Shown here piece by piece: positions 61,392 through 64,000 of a stretch of 64,000 nucleotides of DNA. Location: positions 7,326 through 71,325 of the forward strand of contig JAEWDM010000009.1 in assembly GCA_023390115.1 (NCBI GenBank), in the 5' to 3' direction. Source of the DNA: Bacillota bacterium. Lineage in GTDB: Bacteria; Bacillota; Clostridia; Acetivibrionales; DSM-27016. Position 1 is the first letter of the stretch. Every line of letters begins with the position of its first letter. Under the pieces are notes generated by a model. That model saw only the letters and a list, made by a program, of their open reading frames with translations. It did no database searches and was not told the DNA's origin. The position numbers and the translations under genes were made by a program.

Positions 61392-62090
61392 ATGAAAACT
61401 GTAATAAAAAAGGCATTCTCAATATTAAAAAGCTGCCGTGGAATATCAATTTATAAAACGCTATTATTTAATTTAAAGTATTTTACCTTTAAGGATGCAA
61501 TAAAATTACCAGTACTTATTAGCCGTAATGTCATTTTATCCAAAACAGAAGGAGAATTAACAATAAATAATCAACTTAGGACAGGGATGGTTTTAATTGG
61601 TTTTACATTTCGTGATAGTTTTCAATTTGATGTAAATGAGAGCAAAACAATATGGAATGTTTCTGGGAAGGTGATTTTTGGAGATAATATCTTTATTGGC
61701 GTAGGATCAAAAATAATTGTTACAAAAAATGGCAGGCTGGATTTAGGGGATAATTTCTCTATTACAGCAAAAACGTCAATAATTTCAGAGAAAAGCATTT
61801 GCTTTGGAAAAAATTGCATGATATCATGGGATGTATTAATCATGGATCATGATGGGCATGCAATTCTTAACAAAATTACAAAGGAAATGTGTAATCCGGC
61901 AAGAGAAATAACTTTTGGCGATAAAGTATGGATTGGATGCAGAACAATTATATTTAAGGGAACAAAGGTCGAAAAGGGTTGTATAATTGCTGCTAACACA
62001 TTTCTGAATAAAGAAATAGAAGGTGAAAATCAAATAATTGCCGGATATCCTGCTGAAATTATTAAAAAGGAAATACGGTGGTTCTCATAA
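61392..62090 (+). CDS. Left-handed beta-helix (hexapeptide repeat) acyltransferase
   Basis: A 232-aa protein of the LbH acyltransferase superfamily. After an N-terminal helical part (1-60), imperfect hexapeptide repeats run through the centre (VIFGDNIFIGVGSKIIV, LDLGDNFSITAKTSI), with a catalytic-type His in VLIMDHDGHAI and the C-terminal coil IAANTFLNKEI ... IIAGYPAEIIKKE. Such enzymes transfer acetyl or other acyl groups from CoA (or ACP) to sugars or amines. CCAGGAGGC precedes ATG 61392; the frame is open to 61344 without a site. Its place between two BtrH-like genes suggests product tailoring, but an O-antigen-type role is possible. Confidence 0.82.
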   Translation: MKTVIKKAFSILKSCRGISIYKTLLFNLKYFTFKDAIKLPVLISRNVILSKTEGELTINNQLRTGMVLIGFTFRDSFQFDVNESKTIWNVSGKVIFGDNIFIGVGSKIIVTKNGRLDLGDNFSITAKTSIISEKSICFGKNCMISWDVLIMDHDGHAILNKITKEMCNPAREITFGDKVWIGCRTIIFKGTKVEKGCIIAANTFLNKEIEGENQIIAGYPAEIIKKEIRWFS

Positions 62091-62188
62091 AAATAGGAGT
62101 TCAATTTTCAGCTTATTGCTTATACCGCAAATTGTTTTGTCTTTAGAAGTGCTGGTATACATTAGAAGCCAGAGGAGGAGTGTTTTTA

Positions 62189-63769
62189 ATGCTGTTGGAT
62201 ATAAAATTAGAGAAGACTCGCGAAATGATGTGTGAAGAGGCCGTTTTAGCATCTGTAGCCCTTTGGATGAAACGCCGGTATGAAATGATTTTCTCACAAA
62301 TGTGGAAATTTAAACTGGCAGAAGAGGATATGATGGTCCATGGGGTTGTTGGCAGCAGGATATTAATAGAAGATGGCGACCCTAAACAGCTTCTGGAGCA
62401 ATATCACGGTATACGAGTCACAGAGCACGATATATACTATCCAAAGGAGATTCTGAATATTGCACATAAGGAGCTTAAGGCAGGACTTCCTACTAAAACG
62501 GTATTAAAGGGCGAATATGTGCCATGGGCGTTAAAAGGTGACGAATATATTATTGTTCTTGTAATTGGCATCAATTATGACAATAAGGAAGTAATTTGTC
62601 TTGATGTACATAATTTGAACCAGACTGCTTTTCTTCCTCTGGATAATTTTTTAAAAGGCTGTGGTGATTACGGCTGCTCTACGTATTCTATTGTTCAGGA
62701 TGAACAGATGAATGTTGATTGGATTTCTATAATCAAACATAATATGGAATATCTACTGGAAAATAATGCTTTTGAATCAATGCGGGAGCTTGCAAGATTA
62801 ATGAGAGATTCTTTTGATTATGCAGCAGAGAATAAGGAGGGAAAGGATGCTTTTAGTACTGAAATAAGTCAAAATTTTCAGAAAATATACCGTACAAGAT
62901 TTCTATTTTCAAATGCTTTAGAATATCTTATTAATTTTCAAAAGGTCCATGCTCTTTCTGGCTATCCTGATACTTTCATAAAGCTTTCAAATAAGTGGTT
63001 ATCGGTATGGAGCTTGCTAAATAAGGCTCTACTAAAACAGAAATTTGATACCGAGATTGAAAAAACTTCACAAAAGATTATCGAGGCAGTGGATTTTGAA
63101 GAGAACATTTATGATGCACTATTACAATCAATTGAAGGCAGTAATAGTGTAAAACTGAATGTCTTAAATTCAAAAAATATGCTTAATCCTGATAAGCAAG
63201 TTAATGAAGTTGTTTTTGTTGATATTTCCAGCTATTTAAACAATGATGGATTTGCATCGTGTATGCACTCTGAATCTACAGCCGATTTGACTCACACTGG
63301 ACAGTTCTTTTTGACAGAAGGGCTGCCGGAAGAAGAATTATGGGATGTAGAAAGGGTTAAATTCCGTTTTCCCCATCCTATGGATGGCATGAATGATAAT
63401 ATTTCATGTACCGGGCAAACAATATCTTTCCTAAAAGATAACTACTCCTTTGTTATACTTCTTGGGTGCGCAGAGTGGGGACATCAGTCTGAAATGATGA
63501 GCATCTGTTATGTAGGGGAAAGGGCTGACAGTATACCATTGGAAATTTCGGATTGGTCGGCCAATGAGCCGCTTTTTGGAGAGGTGGTGGCATGGGAGGG
63601 AAAGTGTGCAGAAAGAACAAATAGTGATATTTCTTTAATCCCTTGGTTTAAAGCACATTTGTTTGCTAAAATTATTCAACTGGACAATAAGTTACAATTA
63701 GACAGTATATCTTTGCCTGAATGTAGCAATATTCATATATTTGCAATAACGCTTGGAAAATCCGAATAG
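62189..63769 (+). CDS. BtrH-like protein with helical middle and C-terminal beta-rich domain
   Basis: A 526-aa protein. The N-terminal third looks like the BtrH/C39-peptidase-like fold: Cys15 in REMMCEEAVLASVALW, and a strand pair VLVIGINYDNKEVICLD, where the position of the catalytic His (present in the paralogs at 54.6 and 59.9 kb) is Ile. A helical middle (about 170-345) and a C-terminal domain (about 350-526; VFVDISSYLNNDGFAS, GMNDNISCTGQ, LLGCAEWGHQS, LPECSNIHIFAITL) follow, the last two clearly shared with the truncated paralog. The C-terminal part resembles carbohydrate-binding-like sandwiches but I cannot name it. ATG 62189 follows AGAGGAGGAG; GTG 62180 is the alternative. Role unknown. 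Confidence 0.65.
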   Translation: MLLDIKLEKTREMMCEEAVLASVALWMKRRYEMIFSQMWKFKLAEEDMMVHGVVGSRILIEDGDPKQLLEQYHGIRVTEHDIYYPKEILNIAHKELKAGLPTKTVLKGEYVPWALKGDEYIIVLVIGINYDNKEVICLDVHNLNQTAFLPLDNFLKGCGDYGCSTYSIVQDEQMNVDWISIIKHNMEYLLENNAFESMRELARLMRDSFDYAAENKEGKDAFSTEISQNFQKIYRTRFLFSNALEYLINFQKVHALSGYPDTFIKLSNKWLSVWSLLNKALLKQKFDTEIEKTSQKIIEAVDFEENIYDALLQSIEGSNSVKLNVLNSKNMLNPDKQVNEVVFVDISSYLNNDGFASCMHSESTADLTHTGQFFLTEGLPEEELWDVERVKFRFPHPMDGMNDNISCTGQTISFLKDNYSFVILLGCAEWGHQSEMMSICYVGERADSIPLEISDWSANEPLFGEVVAWEGKCAERTNSDISLIPWFKAHLFAKIIQLDNKLQLDSISLPECSNIHIFAITLGKSE

Positions 63770-64000
63770 CAGTACTTTATATTTATTGCTGTTACATTAG
63801 TGGTCATAATAATTGCAAATCTCTTTATTTTTTCAGTTTGTATATAGCATTTAAGTGAATTATAAAGTATACTGGAGAAAATAATATATAAATTGACATA
63901 TTGGCGGATAAATGAAGTATTATTGTGTTGTTTTGTGCGGGAAATGATGTTATATTGTTTAAGCGCCGTTAACACGGCAGGCGAAAACGCCTTGAATTCA
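63770..64000 (+). other. 3' intergenic region with two adjacent hairpins at the window edge
   Basis: No gene is seen in these 231 bp. A TTGACA (63893-63898) has only a poor -10 at a usual distance. The last 40 bases contain two adjacent perfect 5-bp stems with 4-nt loops: GCCGT/ACGGC (63965-63978) and AGGCG/CGCCT (63979-63992). This could be the start of a structured RNA leader that continues beyond the window. I cannot assign it to a known riboswitch. Confidence 0.35.

Noticed and set aside
1..64000. CRISPR arrays, tRNA or rRNA genes
   Set aside because: No regularly spaced repeats and no tRNA- or rRNA-like sequence blocks were seen by eye on either strand.

Overview
The window reads as chromosomal DNA of a mesophilic, cellulosome-producing clostridium (Ruminiclostridium / Clostridium cellulolyticum-like). 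Evidence: a run of secreted glycoside hydrolases, each ending in a type I dockerin, laid out like the cip-cel operon (GH48, GH8, GH9s, cohesin protein OrfX, more GH9s), AGGAGG-type ribosome binding sites and low-G+C spacers. The species is not identified.

Region 1 (1-20.3 kb) is the cellulase operon downstream of where the scaffoldin gene would be: GH48, GH8, CBM4-Ig-GH9, a GH74 xyloglucanase, a second modular GH9, membrane-anchored cohesin OrfX, two GH9-CBM3-Ig enzymes and a last GH9-CBM3 enzyme. Several spacers carry stem-loops, and a 17-bp perfect stem closes the operon.

Region 2 (20.3-26.4 kb) is a compact vanG-type operon: vanR-vanS, then vanG (D-Ala-D-Ser ligase), vanXY (dipeptidase/carboxypeptidase) and vanT (serine racemase), tightly overlapped. 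Four TAAG half-sites with an exact 11-bp period lie before vanG and look like the VanR operator.

Region 3 (26.4-29.5 kb, minus strand) holds a glycosyltransferase, UDP-glucose 6-dehydrogenase and a small conserved-looking protein.

Region 4 (29.7-41.6 kb), visibly A+T-rich, is a biosynthetic locus built on a 2174-aa protein with the order FAAL - ACP - KS - inactive AT - ACP - alpha-oxoamine synthase. With it are a degenerate radical-SAM/B12-like protein, a flavodoxin-ferredoxin protein, a methyltransferase and a B12-binding radical SAM enzyme. A lipid-derived alpha-amino ketone is the expected product class (inference).

Region 5 (41.9-44.8 kb) has a DEAD-box helicase and an ABC-F ATPase, closed by a strong terminator.

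Region 6 (44.9-63.8 kb) is a second assembly line, from a consensus promoter: an asparagine synthetase remnant, NRPS (C-A-PCP), AT-less PKS (KS-KR-ACP), a TubC-docked condensation domain lacking its histidines plus PCP, a free carrier protein, a BtrH-like cysteine acyltransferase, a heterodimeric ABC exporter, a VOC protein, a truncated frameshifted 2-hydroxyacyl-CoA dehydratase gene fused by an apparent deletion to a 5'-truncated BtrH-like gene, a hexapeptide acyltransferase and a further BtrH-like protein. Neither assembly line has an active AT, so extender units must come in trans. The combination of carrier proteins with three BtrH-like proteins sharing an unusual architecture is the part most likely to be undescribed.
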